The notes below the pieces were generated by a model, which made no database searches, was not told where the DNA came from, and was given only the letters and a program-made list of their open reading frames with translations. Made by a program: the position numbers and the translations under genes. From the NCBI GenBank assembly GCA_039683515.1, contig JBDKRG010000059.1, forward strand, positions 1-64,000: DNA of 64,000 bases, read 5' to 3'. How positions within the stretch are numbered: position 1 is the first letter of the stretch; each line of letters starts with the position of its first letter. This stretch comes from JAJFUE01 sp039683515. Lineage in GTDB: Bacteria > Sumerlaeota > Sumerlaeia > MVZB01. Positions 32,816 through 41,541 of this stretch are shown in pieces.

Positions 32816-34492
32816 CTATCCTATTGCGCGAGGCCCTCGGGCCTGTGGTTTGGCCGGGGCCTTGATCGGGGCGTAGCCGTGGCGCATGAGGTTTTCGCTG
32901 ACCGAGCGCGACGCCATGAATTGCAATAGGTAGTCGGGGCCGCCGGCCTTGTCGCCGATGCCGCTCAGCTTGATGCCGCCGAACGGCTGGCGGCCGACGA
33001 TCGCGCCGGTGATCGCGCGGTTGAGGTAGAGGTTGCCGCACTGCATTTTGCGGCGCGCCAGCTCCAGGTGCGACGGCGTGCGCGAGTAGACGCCGCCGGT
33101 CAGGCCGTAATCGGAATCGTTGGCGATGTCGAGCGCCTCGTCGAACGAGCCGGCGCGCATCACGATCAGCACCGGCCCGAAGATTTCCTGGCGGACGAGC
33201 TCGTGCGAGCGCGGCAGGCCGTCAAACAGCGCGGGCGCGACGTAATGGCCGCGGCCCGAATATTCGCCGGCGTCGCCCATAAACACCGCGCGGCCGTCGC
33301 TGCAGGCCAGCTCGATCGCGCCCTCGACGCGCGCGCGCGCGCCGGCGTCGATCAGGGCGTTGATCTGGCAGGTCGGCTCCCACGCCGGGGCGATCCGCAG
33401 GCTCGCGACCGCCTCGCCGAGCCGGCCCATCAACTCCTCGTAAACCGAATCGTCGATGATCAGCCGCGACAGCGCCGAGCACTTCTGGCCGCTGTAGCCG
33501 AACGCGCTGACGAGGATGTCGGTCAGCGCCGCGTCGAGGTCGGCGCTGGCGTCGACGATCATCGCGTTCTTGCCCCCCATCTCGAGGACGAGGCGCTTGA
33601 CGAACCGCTGGCCGTCGGGGACGACGCTCGCCGCGCGCAGGATCGACAGCCCCACTTCGCGCGAGCCGGTGAACGCGATCATGTTGACGCGCGGCGACTC
33701 CACCAGCGCGCGGCCGGCGACCTCGCCGCGGCCCGGCAGGTAATTGACCACCCCCGGCGGCAACCCCGCCTCCTCGAGGATCCGCATCATCGCGCCGAGA
33801 ATCAGCGGCGACTGCCTGGCGGGTTTCCACACGACCGCGTTGCCGGCCACGACCGCCGCCGCCATCATGCCGACCGGGATCGCCAGCGGGAAATTCCACG
33901 GCCCGATCACCGCCACGACGCCCAGCGGCATCCGCACCAGCTCGTTCAACTCGCCGAGGACGTTCGGCTGAAGCCGGACGGGGTCGGCGAGGAGAAGCAT
34001 GCGGCGCGCGTAATACTCGAGGAAATCGATCGCCTCGCAGACGTCGGCGTCGGCCTCGCGCCACGGCTTGGCGCATTCGAACACCTCGATGGCGGCCAGC
34101 TCCAGCCGGCGCCGGCGCGCGATTTCGGCGGCGCGCAGGAGGATCTCGGCGCGCTCGGCGGGACTCGCCAGGCTCCACGACCCGAACGCGCGGCACGCCG
34201 CCGCGGTCGCGTGCGAGGCCTCGGCCGCGGCGGCGCACGCGCTCTCGCCCACCGTCACTGACAGGTCCGACGGCGACTGGATGCGGATCCCCTCGCCGGT
34301 GTCGATGCGGCCGCCGTCGATCACCAGCGGCTCGTAGACGGGCAGCCGGGCGCGGACGGCGGCGATCGCCTCGGCGAAGGCGTCGCGGGCCTCGGCGTGG
34401 GAGAAATCCATGTGCGGCTCGTTGGCGAAACCGCGCATCGTTTCGTGCTCGCCGAGCAGGTCGTCACCGAACTGATCGTGGGCCGCAAACAT
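32816..34492 (-). CDS. L-glutamate gamma-semialdehyde (P5C) dehydrogenase
   Basis: This 558-residue NAD-dependent aldehyde dehydrogenase oxidises glutamate semialdehyde to glutamate, the second step of proline breakdown. Motifs are IGPWNFPLAIPVGM, MIAFTGSREVG, LEMGGKNAMIV with the catalytic Glu, YSGQKCSALSR with the catalytic Cys, and EIFGPVLIV. The start at 34492 overlaps the proline dehydrogenase stop by one base (TGATG). The frame is open far upstream but is only a shadow there. Together the two genes correspond to a PutA split in two. Confidence 0.94.
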   Translation of the reverse strand: MFAAHDQFGDDLLGEHETMRGFANEPHMDFSHAEARDAFAEAIAAVRARLPVYEPLVIDGGRIDTGEGIRIQSPSDLSVTVGESACAAAAEASHATAAACRAFGSWSLASPAERAEILLRAAEIARRRRLELAAIEVFECAKPWREADADVCEAIDFLEYYARRMLLLADPVRLQPNVLGELNELVRMPLGVVAVIGPWNFPLAIPVGMMAAAVVAGNAVVWKPARQSPLILGAMMRILEEAGLPPGVVNYLPGRGEVAGRALVESPRVNMIAFTGSREVGLSILRAASVVPDGQRFVKRLVLEMGGKNAMIVDASADLDAALTDILVSAFGYSGQKCSALSRLIIDDSVYEELMGRLGEAVASLRIAPAWEPTCQINALIDAGARARVEGAIELACSDGRAVFMGDAGEYSGRGHYVAPALFDGLPRSHELVRQEIFGPVLIVMRAGSFDEALDIANDSDYGLTGGVYSRTPSHLELARRKMQCGNLYLNRAITGAIVGRQPFGGIKLSGIGDKAGGPDYLLQFMASRSVSENLMRHGYAPIKAPAKPQARGPRAIG

Positions 34493-35862
34493 CAGCGCGC
34501 CTCCTTCGGGTCGGCAAGGAGCAGGTCGACGTCGGCGTCGGCGCGGGCGGCCTGCCTGAGGAACGATTCGTTGGACGTGTTCTCGAGAACGCGGCGCACG
34601 AGGTAGGCCATGCCGGCGACCGGCTCGCCGCACGGCGTGTAAATGCGCACGCGCCGGCCGAGCGCGACCATCGCGCGGCCGAGCGCGCCGGACATGCCGT
34701 AGAGCATCTGGAATTCGAGCCGCGGCGCAGGGACGCGCATCTCCCCGGCGAGCGCGAGCGCGTGCGCGATCGAGCGGACGTTGTGGCTGGCGATCGCCGT
34801 GCGCACGAGCTCGTGGCCGGCCAGGAGCCGCCGCGTCATGCGCTCGAACTGGGCGTCGGTGTGGCGCTTGTTGGTGAGGACCGGCACCGGCCAGCCGCGC
34901 TGGCGCGCCCACATGACCTCGCTGTCCCAGTAGGCGCCCTTCACAAGGCGCACCGTCGCCGGCTGGCCGCGCGCGCGCAGCCAGTCGAGCATCGCGGCGA
35001 GCGCCGGCGCGGCGTCGCGCAGATACGCCTGCGCGACAAACCCGAGGCCGTCCCAGCCCTTGAGCGTCTCGATGCCCAGCAGCCGCCGGATGATCTCGAG
35101 CGTCATGTCGCGGCAGGCGTAATGCTCCATGTCGATGTTGACGAACACGCCGAGCTCGCGCGCGGCCTCCATGAGCGGCACGACCCGGCGCAGGACAACC
35201 GCCGCCGTCCCCTCGGCGTCCATCGGGTCGAAGCGCGACGTGAGCGAGCTCAATTTCATGGAAATATTGATGTGCGGGCCGGAAACGGGGTTTTCGGCCG
35301 GCGGCGCGACCCACCGGCCAAGCTGCTCGATCATCTCCTGGTAACGGCGGTGATAGGCGTCGGCCTCGCGCTCGCTCACGACGAGCTCGCCGAGCAGGTC
35401 GACCGAGAACATGAAGCCGTGGCGCTGCAGCTCGACGAGGCGCACGGCGGCCTTTTCCGGGGTCTCGCCGGCGATGAATCGGCGCGCCAGGAGCCGGATC
35501 GCGCGCCGGCTCGACCACGCCACCGGGTAGCGCGACACCTTGTGCGTGCGGCCGAGAAGCCGCGCGAAGCCGGCCAGGGCGGCCGTCCGGCCGTCGGGGG
35601 CCAGATACTCCTCGAGGTGCCTCGCGATCTGGTCCGAGGAATGGAACGCCGGGAACGCGTCGACGAATCGGAGCAGGCCGTAGCGCAGCTCCTCGTCGCC
35701 CATGACGAGCTCCATCACCCCCTCGCCCATGCGCTCGTGGGCGAGCCCGGTGAGGCCGGAGCGAAGCCGCCGCCGCTCGGCAAAAATCTCGCGCCCGATG
35801 CGCCGGGTCATATCCTCGACCCGCCGCATGTCCAGCGCGGTTTCCGAAGCAGCAGCGCCCAT
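34492..35862 (-). CDS. Proline dehydrogenase
   Basis: This 456-residue FAD enzyme oxidises proline to P5C. PutA-type motifs are SVDLLGE, INISMKLSSLTSRFDP, VNIDMEHYACRD, GFVAQAYLRDA, RLVKGAYWDSE, LTNKRHTDAQFER, ASHNVRS, LEFQMLYGM and the C-terminal RVLENTSNESFLR. No DNA-binding N-terminus is present. The ATG at 35862 is preferred because AAGGTG lies 7 nt upstream; a GTG at 35871 would also fit. The gene is followed by the P5C dehydrogenase with a one-base overlap, so the intermediate may be channelled between the two. Confidence 0.94.
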   Translation of the reverse strand: MGAAASETALDMRRVEDMTRRIGREIFAERRRLRSGLTGLAHERMGEGVMELVMGDEELRYGLLRFVDAFPAFHSSDQIARHLEEYLAPDGRTAALAGFARLLGRTHKVSRYPVAWSSRRAIRLLARRFIAGETPEKAAVRLVELQRHGFMFSVDLLGELVVSEREADAYHRRYQEMIEQLGRWVAPPAENPVSGPHINISMKLSSLTSRFDPMDAEGTAAVVLRRVVPLMEAARELGVFVNIDMEHYACRDMTLEIIRRLLGIETLKGWDGLGFVAQAYLRDAAPALAAMLDWLRARGQPATVRLVKGAYWDSEVMWARQRGWPVPVLTNKRHTDAQFERMTRRLLAGHELVRTAIASHNVRSIAHALALAGEMRVPAPRLEFQMLYGMSGALGRAMVALGRRVRIYTPCGEPVAGMAYLVRRVLENTSNESFLRQAARADADVDLLLADPKEAR

Positions 35863-35987
35863 CCGGATCACCTTATATAAATTTTAACACAGGACCCGGA
35901 GGATGTCGGACATTCTGGGACTCGTGAGGCGAGTTCAAAAAATTACAATTTCCATAAGTTTCTCGTTTCTCGTTCCATCGCGCGGAG

Positions 35988-36052
35988 GGAAACCGTTGAA
36001 ACGGTTTCCGAAATACATCCATGCTGAAAACCCCGCGATGAATCGCGGGGTT
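35988..36052. repeat. Two hairpins with different stems and the same TGAA loop
   Basis: The first has 9-bp arms GGAAACCGT / ACGGTTTCC (35988-36009). The second has 10-bp arms AACCCCGCGA / TCGCGGGGTT (36029-36052). Both have the loop TGAA. They lie between proline dehydrogenase and the Spy-like gene. Shared loops with changed, fully paired stems suggest a repeat family under selection for structure. Confidence 0.8.
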
Positions 36053-36114
36053 CGTGGGATGGGCGCTCATGAGTGAGAGCTTTGGAAATGGCGGGGACGG
36101 CGCGTTCTTATCGC

Positions 36115-36702
36115 CTACTTGCCGGCGAGCGTCCCGGTCGTGGGCTCGACGCCGATCGAGCGCATGTAATCGGGACCGTATTGCGTCGTCATGCGCTCGC
36201 GCGTGCCGTCGTAAATGCCCTGGTAGTTCTTGACCAGCTTCTTCATCCGGCAGCGCAGGATTTCGTCGAAGACCTTCTGCTGCCCGGGGTCGAGGACGGC
36301 GCGCTGCGCGGCGATCGACTGGGCCGACCGCTTCATCAGCGCTTCGGTTCCCTCCGTCATCTCATCGACGCACGCCGTCATCGTGCCGGTGGTGATGTTG
36401 TTGCTCACCAGGACCTGCGTCCAGCGGTCCCAGCGCTGGACCGTCCGGCCGTTCAGCTGCAGCTCCTCCTGGTCGATCCGCCGCCGGATCTGGTCGAGAT
36501 TCGCCTTCTGCTCCGGCGTCAGCTTGAGCTTCTGGTCGTCCAGCGAGAACAGGTTGGTCCATGACGTCCGGGATTGGACGACCGGGACGGGCGCGGGCCT
36601 GGCCGCATCCGGCTTGCGGCCGGCGATGCCCATCCCCACAAGCACGACGTTGAGCCCCAGCGAGAACATCAAGGCCCCGACGAGCAAACTCGTATGTTTC
36701 AT
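36115..36702 (-). CDS. Spy/CpxP-like periplasmic protein
   Basis: This 195-residue protein has an N-terminal membrane anchor or signal (LLVGALMFSLGLNVVLVGMGI) followed by a helical periplasmic part. LTPEQKANLDQIRRRIDQEE and LDPGQQKVFDEILR resemble the LTxxQ motifs of Spy, CpxP and ZraP envelope-stress proteins. It overlaps the anti-sigma gene by 4 nt (ATGA) and is the last gene of a sigma/anti-sigma operon, so a role in sensing or buffering envelope stress is likely but not shown. Confidence 0.78.
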   Translation of the reverse strand: MKHTSLLVGALMFSLGLNVVLVGMGIAGRKPDAARPAPVPVVQSRTSWTNLFSLDDQKLKLTPEQKANLDQIRRRIDQEELQLNGRTVQRWDRWTQVLVSNNITTGTMTACVDEMTEGTEALMKRSAQSIAAQRAVLDPGQQKVFDEILRCRMKKLVKNYQGIYDGTRERMTTQYGPDYMRSIGVEPTTGTLAGK

Positions 36703-37163
36703 CGAACGACCCCTTCCAGCATGGGGTCACCGGCGCCGACGACATCCTGCGGCATCATCATCGTCACGACGACTTCGCTGTCGACCGAATCGGCCGCGGT
36801 GTGGACGGGGGCGTGAAGCTGGGAGAGCCAGATAAAACCGACGATCATCCCGGCGGCGGCCCAGCCGGCCATCGCCGCGATCTCGCTCCAACCGACGAGC
36901 ATCCTGTGCCAGATCGAGGCCGAACGCTCGCGGCGGATGCGCGCGAGGACGGCGGGCCTCAGGTCGGGAGTCTGTTCCGGCGCGGGCCACTGGGCCAGCG
37001 CCTCGTCGAGCCGGCGAAACTCGTCGGCTTCGCGGCGCAACCCGGCGTCCTCATCCATCCGGTGTTCCAGCTCGCGGCTGGTTTCGGCGTCCAGCTCCCG
37101 GTCAAGCCATTTGCTGACCTGAAGCGACTGCCGGCTGTGGTGATCATCGCGATGTGTCAACAC
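36699..37163 (-). CDS. Membrane anti-sigma factor
   Basis: This protein of about 154 residues has a cytoplasmic N-terminus (VSKWLDRELDAETSRELEHRMDEDAGLRREADEFRRLDEAL, given here in two parts: WLDRELDAETSRELEHRMDE and GLRREADEFRRLDEAL) of the kind that binds ECF sigma factors. One membrane helix follows (IAAMAGWAAAGMIVGFIWL), then a short outer tail. No zinc HxxxCxxC motif is seen. A GTG start at 37163 is chosen because GGGGAGGA lies 6 nt upstream; an ATG at 37184 is the alternative. It follows the sigma gene and overlaps the Spy-like gene. Confidence 0.78.
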   Translation of the reverse strand: MLTHRDDHHSRQSLQVSKWLDRELDAETSRELEHRMDEDAGLRREADEFRRLDEALAQWPAPEQTPDLRPAVLARIRRERSASIWHRMLVGWSEIAAMAGWAAAGMIVGFIWLSQLHAPVHTAADSVDSEVVVTMMMPQDVVGAGDPMLEGVVR

Positions 37164-37186
37164 GGGGTCTCCTCCCCTATCCATTC

Positions 37187-37819
37187 TCAACGCAACCGGG
37201 ACCGAGCCCTTACGGTTTGACGGCCTGGGACGGCGGGGCTCGCGCCGTCGGGAGTCAAAAATTCGCCCAGCGCAACGCGCAGGCTGGCGCGCGCGCGGAA
37301 GATCAGCTGCTCGACCGCGCCGACCGAACAGCCCAGGACCGAGGCGATCTCCTGGTAACTCATCCCCTCGAGGCGGCCCATCTGCATCGCCAGCCGCTGG
37401 TTGACCGGCAACTGGTCGAGCGAGCGCTCGAGCGCCTCGGCAAGCTGGCCCTGGCGCGCCTGGTCGTCGGGCTGAAACCCGACCGGGGCGGGGGCCATGG
37501 CCAGGGCCGTCTCCGAATCGTCGATGGCCGGCCGCGGGCGCCGGCGGTAGTGATCGAGGCACAGCCGCGCGGCCGTCCTGAACAGGAACGCCGAGAACTT
37601 GCCCTCGGGCCGATACGTTGCGCGGGCGCGCCAGAGGCGCCAGAACGTCTCCTGCGCCAGCTCTTCCGCCGTATCGGCATCGCGGACGCCGCGGTAAACA
37701 AACCGGTAAATCGGTCGCTGCCAGCGCGTCATGAGCTCGGCCAGCGCGCCTTCGTCGTCGGCCGCCACGCGTGCCATCAGCTCGTCATCGGACGGAGAGT
37801 TCTGTAGCTGGTCGTCCAA
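37187..37819 (-). CDS. ECF-type RNA polymerase sigma factor
   Basis: This 210-residue sigma factor has region 2 (RPIYRFVYRGVRDADTAEEL, AQETFWRLWR, FLFRTAARLCLDHYRRR) and region 4 (LDQLPVNQRLAMQMGRLEG, MSYQEIASVLGCSVGAVEQL). Its anti-sigma factor is encoded directly downstream. The start codon is TTG at 37819; an internal ATG at 37777 would still leave region 2 complete. It probably controls its own operon through the 285-nt region up to 38105, but I could not identify the ECF promoter with confidence. Confidence 0.92.
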   Translation of the reverse strand: MDDQLQNSPSDDELMARVAADDEGALAELMTRWQRPIYRFVYRGVRDADTAEELAQETFWRLWRARATYRPEGKFSAFLFRTAARLCLDHYRRRPRPAIDDSETALAMAPAPVGFQPDDQARQGQLAEALERSLDQLPVNQRLAMQMGRLEGMSYQEIASVLGCSVGAVEQLIFRARASLRVALGEFLTPDGASPAVPGRQTVRARSRLR

Positions 37820-38104
37820 TACCCGCGCCCCACGCCAATCCTTGACGCCATTAAAGATGAGAATAGCTTTTTTCGCAAGGACACATGCTGGATGCGGGGG
37901 TTTTCAATCGAAATGGAAGCCTCGCGCAAGACGGGCGGTTTATAAGGTTCAATAAGAAGATTAAGAAATACGGGCGCGCCTGCCGCCCCCGCGCCCACGC
38001 CAAATCCCGCCTGAAAACCAAATCTGTTGCATAATCCCTTCCCGCGACATATTTTCTCCTGATCAGATGAGAACGCATCACGTTTCGAGTGACCGGAGGT
38101 ATCC

Positions 38105-39895
38105 ATGAAAATCCGCTGCCTGATCGCACCGGCCGTCCTCGCCATCCTGCTGGCATGCAATCCCGCTCCGCAGCCGCCGCCGAAAACATCGGCCGGCCAG
38201 GCCGCGCCGATGGCCGCGGAACCGACGCCCAAGGCTCCCAACCCGAGGTTCTACGACGTGACCCGGCGCATCGACGCCGGCGGCTCGTTCTACATGTATG
38301 CCGACCTCAAGGACGTGCTGCGCAGCATCGTCCGGAGCTTCGAGCCGATGGCGGCCGGCGGGCCGGCGGCGAACCGCGAGGCGTACGACTGCGTGAACCA
38401 GGCGCTCGACCAGCTCGGGTTCTACGGCATCCAGGACGTCGCCATGAGCTCGCTGCCCGAAGGCGACCTCTACCTGAACAAATTCTTCCTGGCGATGCCG
38501 GGCGGGATCCGGGGCCTGCCGGGGCTGTTCGGCAACGGGCCGCACCCGATCGAGGCGCTGGCGTATGCGCCCGCCGACACGGTCGTCTTCTTCCAGACCG
38601 ATTTCATGTTCGACCAGACGCTTTCGACCGTCCGCGACATGATCGACCGGTTCAAGGGGCCCGAGGCCGTCATGGAATTCAACCGGCTGTTTTCCACGCT
38701 CGACATGAAACTCGGACTGAACACGGAACTGCTCATCAAGTCGCTCGGCGACCGGGTGGCGTTCGTCGCCGACCAGGACCCGGCCCAGATGCTGAGGGTG
38801 CCCAACGGCGTCGAGCTGAACGCGCCGCGCATCGCGCTCCTGCTCTCGGTCAAGGATGACAGCCTGTATCAGGCGATCGTCCAGAAAGCGAAGGCCAACG
38901 GCGTGGCCGGGGCCGAACAGACGACGCAGGGCCTGGCCGTGACCGCGATCGACTGCCCGCCCAATCAAATCTGGCCGGTCTCGCCCGTCGTCGCCGGCGG
39001 CAAGAACATGGTCATCGTGGCGAGCCACGCCGGACTGCTGAATGAGATGATCCGGGCCTCGCAATCGGGCGGCCTCGCCCAGACGGCCGAATTCAAGCAG
39101 CTCAGCGCGGGGCTGCCCACCGACGGCAACGGCATGATGTTCGTGAGCGCGCAGGTGTTCGAAACCATGCGCAAGGGCTTCAACCAGGTCAAGCCCAACA
39201 TGCCGGGGCAGATGGCCGCCACGTGGTCGCAGATGCTCGACGACTCCAACCTGCCGAGGCACGGAACCTACGCGATCCGCCGCCAGGAAATGGACGGCGT
39301 GATGATGATCAGCCGCTCGGGCACGGGCGGCCAGCAGTTCATCGGCACGGCGGCGGTGGTGCCGATGGCGATCCTCGCGGCGATCGCGGTGCCGAACTTC
39401 CTCGAGGCGCAGACGCGGTCGAAGGTGTCGCGCGCGAACGCCGACATGCGCAGCATCTCCATCGCGATCGAGTCGTACGGGATCGACACCAATGCATACC
39501 CGGCCTCAAGCAGCGATCCAAGCCAGAACTTTTATGGCAAGTTCATCGCGCAGTCGCCCGAGTTGGCCAAGGTGCCGACGTTCCGGCCGGGCGGGTTGCC
39601 GGGAATGATGTCGCTCACGACGCCGATCCAGTACATGAGCCGCATGGTCGGCGATCCCTATGCCCCCGCCGAAGGCGCCACGTACGCGTTCTATTCCACG
39701 CCGGGCGGCGACTTGCAGTCGTCGGGCTGGATCCTGTGGAGCCCGGGCCCGGACGCGCGCTACGACCTGAACGCCCTGAACATCCGCGAGGCCTATGATC
39801 CGCGCTCGCCCGCCTCCGAGATGCTGATCAATCTGACATACGACCCGACCAACGGCACCATGAGCCCAGGCGACATCTGGCGCTCGAAACAGTAA
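38105..39895 (+). CDS. Lipoprotein with internal C-terminal pseudopilin module
   Basis: This 596-residue protein starts with a lipoprotein signal (lipobox LLAC). Residues ~30-410 form a secreted domain of unknown type (DVTRRIDAGGSFYMYADLKD, DTVVFFQTDFMF). Near residue 415 a hydrophobic helix (AAVVPMAILAAIAVPNF) leads into LEAQTRSKVSRANADMRSIS, a tyrosine- and proline-rich stretch and YDPTNGTMSPGDI. This is a full pseudopilin stalk and head, matching the pseudopilin at 9905-10564, but it lacks an N-terminal prepilin cleavage site. The start follows CCGGAGGT. A fusion of two secreted parts is plain; its job is not known. Confidence 0.85.
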   Translation: MKIRCLIAPAVLAILLACNPAPQPPPKTSAGQAAPMAAEPTPKAPNPRFYDVTRRIDAGGSFYMYADLKDVLRSIVRSFEPMAAGGPAANREAYDCVNQALDQLGFYGIQDVAMSSLPEGDLYLNKFFLAMPGGIRGLPGLFGNGPHPIEALAYAPADTVVFFQTDFMFDQTLSTVRDMIDRFKGPEAVMEFNRLFSTLDMKLGLNTELLIKSLGDRVAFVADQDPAQMLRVPNGVELNAPRIALLLSVKDDSLYQAIVQKAKANGVAGAEQTTQGLAVTAIDCPPNQIWPVSPVVAGGKNMVIVASHAGLLNEMIRASQSGGLAQTAEFKQLSAGLPTDGNGMMFVSAQVFETMRKGFNQVKPNMPGQMAATWSQMLDDSNLPRHGTYAIRRQEMDGVMMISRSGTGGQQFIGTAAVVPMAILAAIAVPNFLEAQTRSKVSRANADMRSISIAIESYGIDTNAYPASSSDPSQNFYGKFIAQSPELAKVPTFRPGGLPGMMSLTTPIQYMSRMVGDPYAPAEGATYAFYSTPGGDLQSSGWILWSPGPDARYDLNALNIREAYDPRSPASEMLINLTYDPTNGTMSPGDIWRSKQ

Positions 39896-39915
39896 CACCC
39901 CAAAGGAACACGAAT

Positions 39916-41487
39916 ATGTTCGGCAGCCCAGCCAAAAAGCTGACGAAGCTCAACGCCCAGATCGACAAGGCGCTCGAAGCAAAGGATCAACGCGCCCTCG
40001 GCGAGCTGTTTAAAAAAGCGTTCGAGCTCGTGGACAACAACGACAAGGACACCAGCCTGGATTTCCTCGTCGCGCAACAGGGCCTTGCGTTGAAGCTGCT
40101 CGTCATCAACCACGTCGGCCAATCCGTCAACATGATGGGCCGGATCATCGCGCGCGCCGAACGGCTCGGCCACGAGCGCACCGCCTTCTACGCGATGGTC
40201 TGCCGCAGCTATGCCCACCTGCTGCGCGAGACCGCGCCCGGTTACGAATACGAAGGGCGCGAGGCGCTGGAAAAAGGGATCCGCCTTGCGCTCGAAGGGG
40301 ACAAGAACCAGCTTCTGCGGCTGATCATGGTCATCGACAAATATACCGACGAGCTGACCAGCTACAAGCTCAAGTCATGGATTCCTCGAATCTACAAGCA
40401 AGCCGTGGCCGCGTTCGACGCCAAGGTCGGCGCCGACGCCGTCCCCACCGCCAATATGCTCGTCAACTTCGCGCCGATCCTGATGGATTCGGAATCGGCC
40501 GATGATCAGGCGCTGGCCCTCGAAGCCGTCGACCGCATCCTGGCGATCATGGCGAAATCCAAACTCGATCCCTCCGACCAGGCATGCATGCTCGTGCGCA
40601 AGGCCCAGATCCTCGACAAGATGGGGCGCACGGCCGAGGCCTATCAGCTCTTGCGCGGCACGGCCGGCACGGCCGCCGGGGAAAATGCGATTCTCGTCGC
40701 CGCGAGGCTTGCCGAAATCGAGCTGCGGATGGAGCGCGATCCGGAACAAGTCGAGTCGGCGCTCGACCAGGCGATGGCCTCGGTCAAGGGCCGGATCGAT
40801 CCGCGGATGAAGATGACTTTCCACGGCATCAAGGGCTATTGCGCGGCCCTGCGCGGCGCCGAGTCATCGACCCTCGAGTGCGCCGCCAGGCTCATGGCGT
40901 GCCGCTCCGAAAAAACCGATGTCGGCGAATCCGACATCGCGGAAATTGTCGCCGACGGGCTCGTGCATATCGCAAGCGCGCTTTCTCACGCAGGCAATCC
41001 GGAGACGGCCCTTCAAGTGATCGACCGCGCCACGACGATCGCTGATTCCATCGACGACGAATTCCCCGACACGAAGCAGGACCTCCTGTCGAGCAAGGCG
41101 GAAATCCTGGCCGCCCTCGGCCGCAACGACGAAGCCGAAGCCATTCTCACCGACGACATTCTCGAGAAACTCGACGACGAAAATCTGCTCGACACCACCC
41201 GCCACGCCGACGCCCTCATCGACCTCGCCTCGGTGTGCATCAACAAGAAGGATTACGACCGCGCCCGGCTCGCGCTCAAAAACGCATGGGCGATGAGCGC
41301 CGAGCGCGGCGAGAAAAACAACGACCTCGCCGGCCATATTTATCTATGGATGGGAAAGCTGATGATGCTCACGGGCCAGGCGGACAGGGGCGCCGAAGCG
41401 CTCCGCCGCGCCCGCGAAACCTTCAAGGCCCGCGGCGGCGGCGTCCCGCTCAAAGCCCGCGCCATCCTGGCCGAATATGGGTGCTAG
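39916..41487 (+). CDS. TPR-like helical repeat protein, cytoplasmic
   Basis: This 523-residue protein has no signal peptide and is helical throughout, with weak tetratricopeptide-like repeats (for example AQILDKMGRTAEAYQLLRG, ALSHAGNPETALQVIDRA, AEILAALGRNDEAEAILTDD, LASVCINKKDYDRARLALKN). Such proteins serve as scaffolds, but no partner can be named. AAAGGA lies upstream of the ATG. It follows the lipoprotein-pseudopilin gene by 20 nt and is probably co-transcribed with it. Confidence 0.82.
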   Translation: MFGSPAKKLTKLNAQIDKALEAKDQRALGELFKKAFELVDNNDKDTSLDFLVAQQGLALKLLVINHVGQSVNMMGRIIARAERLGHERTAFYAMVCRSYAHLLRETAPGYEYEGREALEKGIRLALEGDKNQLLRLIMVIDKYTDELTSYKLKSWIPRIYKQAVAAFDAKVGADAVPTANMLVNFAPILMDSESADDQALALEAVDRILAIMAKSKLDPSDQACMLVRKAQILDKMGRTAEAYQLLRGTAGTAAGENAILVAARLAEIELRMERDPEQVESALDQAMASVKGRIDPRMKMTFHGIKGYCAALRGAESSTLECAARLMACRSEKTDVGESDIAEIVADGLVHIASALSHAGNPETALQVIDRATTIADSIDDEFPDTKQDLLSSKAEILAALGRNDEAEAILTDDILEKLDDENLLDTTRHADALIDLASVCINKKDYDRARLALKNAWAMSAERGEKNNDLAGHIYLWMGKLMMLTGQADRGAEALRRARETFKARGGGVPLKARAILAEYGC

Positions 41488-41541
41488 GCGACGCGGGGGA
41501 AACCGATGCGATCGTGAACGCGCCATGAAACGGGCGGCCGC

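Noticed and set aside
32816..35518. A 900-codon open frame covering the proline genes
   Set aside because: The first ~340 codons are a shadow of proline dehydrogenase in another frame. Only the part from 34492 down has dehydrogenase motifs.
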